DNA of 6,174 nucleotides from an uncultured Collinsella sp. (lineage in GTDB: Bacteria > Actinomycetota > Coriobacteriia > Coriobacteriales > Coriobacteriaceae), in assembly GCA_902490245.1 (NCBI GenBank), contig CABUDB010000104.1, positions 1-6,174 of the forward strand, given 5' to 3'. The notes under the pieces are model-generated. The model did no database searches and had not been told where the DNA came from. It saw nothing but the letters and a program-made list of their open reading frames with translations. Within the stretch, counting starts at the first letter, position 1. Every line of letters begins with the position of its first letter. The translations under genes and the position numbers were made by a program. Positions 5,892-6,174 of this stretch are shown piece after piece.

Positions 5892-5919
5892 AACATACCA
5901 CGGGAGCGACCGTTTGCAA
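5892..5919 (-). promoter_or_regulatory. Candidate ferredoxin promoter
   Basis: On the minus strand, TTGCAA (5919-5914) and TATGTT (5897-5892) are 16 bases apart. Each matches four of six sigma-70 consensus positions. They lie about 60 bases upstream of the ferredoxin start codon. The call is tentative. Confidence 0.35.
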
Positions 5920-6174
5920 TACCCTCTGACCGGCATCTTCATACCGTTCGCCGAGTATGCCGCGGCTTACTAAAAAATATGCAGGTGAGGCCGTTGAGCT
6001 GCGCAAATGTTAGCTATAGGTGACTTGACATATAGGGCGATTGAGCGAGCTTGCGGAAAGCGCATCCCATAATTTTGCCGAAAAACGGGCCCCAGTTTCC
6101 GGTTGGACCGCCCGGCGGAGCAAGGGTGACGGTGTGCTTCGTAAAGCGTTGCTGGATGAGCTGAAACGGAAATA
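5920..6174. other. Right-end stretch without an identifiable gene
   Basis: I recognise no gene here. Part of the stretch, about 5965-6045, looks more AT-rich than the coding regions. Several frames stay open to the right edge: one plus-strand frame from the stop at 6026 onward (ending in VLRKALLDELKRK, with possible GTG 6134 or TTG 6041 starts but poor ribosome binding sites), and all three minus-strand frames in the last 110 or more bases. A gene entering from the right on either strand is possible but cannot be decided. The TTGACA at 6025-6030 has no -10 box at the proper distance. Confidence 0.4.

Noticed and set aside
5931..5962. CGGCAT/ATGCCG inverted repeat as a terminator
   Set aside because: The arms are only 6 bp with a 20-base loop and no T-run follows in either direction.
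5829..6023. 64-residue plus-strand frame over the ferredoxin promoter
   Set aside because: It has no ribosome binding site or domain, and it overlaps the leader and promoter of the ferredoxin gene.
6025..6030. Perfect TTGACA as a -35 promoter box
   Set aside because: The bases 16-18 positions downstream do not resemble a -10 box; the nearest CATAAT is 37 bases away.

Overview
The window reads as a stretch of a high-GC, probably anaerobic Gram-positive chromosome. A LytTR two-component system, a nadA-nadB-nadC-niaR operon and a clostridial-type 2[4Fe-4S] ferredoxin, together with GC-rich codon usage, fit the Coriobacteriia, and Collinsella or a relative is my best guess. That assignment rests on overall feel and gene content, not on a marker gene.

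Layout. Positions 1-1284 are on the minus strand. They hold a LytTR-family response regulator and, overlapping its stop codon by one base, the start of a multi-membrane-span protein that runs off the left edge and is probably the partner sensor kinase. Positions 1285-1577 are a divergent intergenic region. It contains a perfect 19-bp inverted repeat that encloses a plausible nadA promoter. Positions 1578-5445 are a plus-strand operon for de novo NAD synthesis: quinolinate synthase (nadA), a short L-aspartate oxidase (nadB), nicotinate-nucleotide pyrophosphorylase (nadC) and a NiaR-type niacin-responsive repressor (niaR). Positions 5446-5644 hold a long imperfect inverted repeat and a strong bidirectional terminator. 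Positions 5645-5830 (minus strand) encode a 61-residue ferredoxin with its own candidate promoter. From 5920 to the right edge I see no gene I can defend, although several frames stay open to the edge.

How it works together. NadB oxidises aspartate to iminoaspartate, NadA condenses this with dihydroxyacetone phosphate to quinolinate, and NadC converts quinolinate and PRPP to nicotinate mononucleotide. NiaR, the last gene of the operon, is expected to bind the palindrome in front of nadA when niacin is plentiful. This closes a negative feedback loop that shuts off both the pathway and the repressor gene.

The core content is a known pathway and I do not see a clearly new system. The points most worth a second look are the four-half-site operator that overlaps the promoter, the short C terminus of NadB, the two intergenic hairpin elements (one between nadA and nadB, one after niaR), and the unexplained right end.
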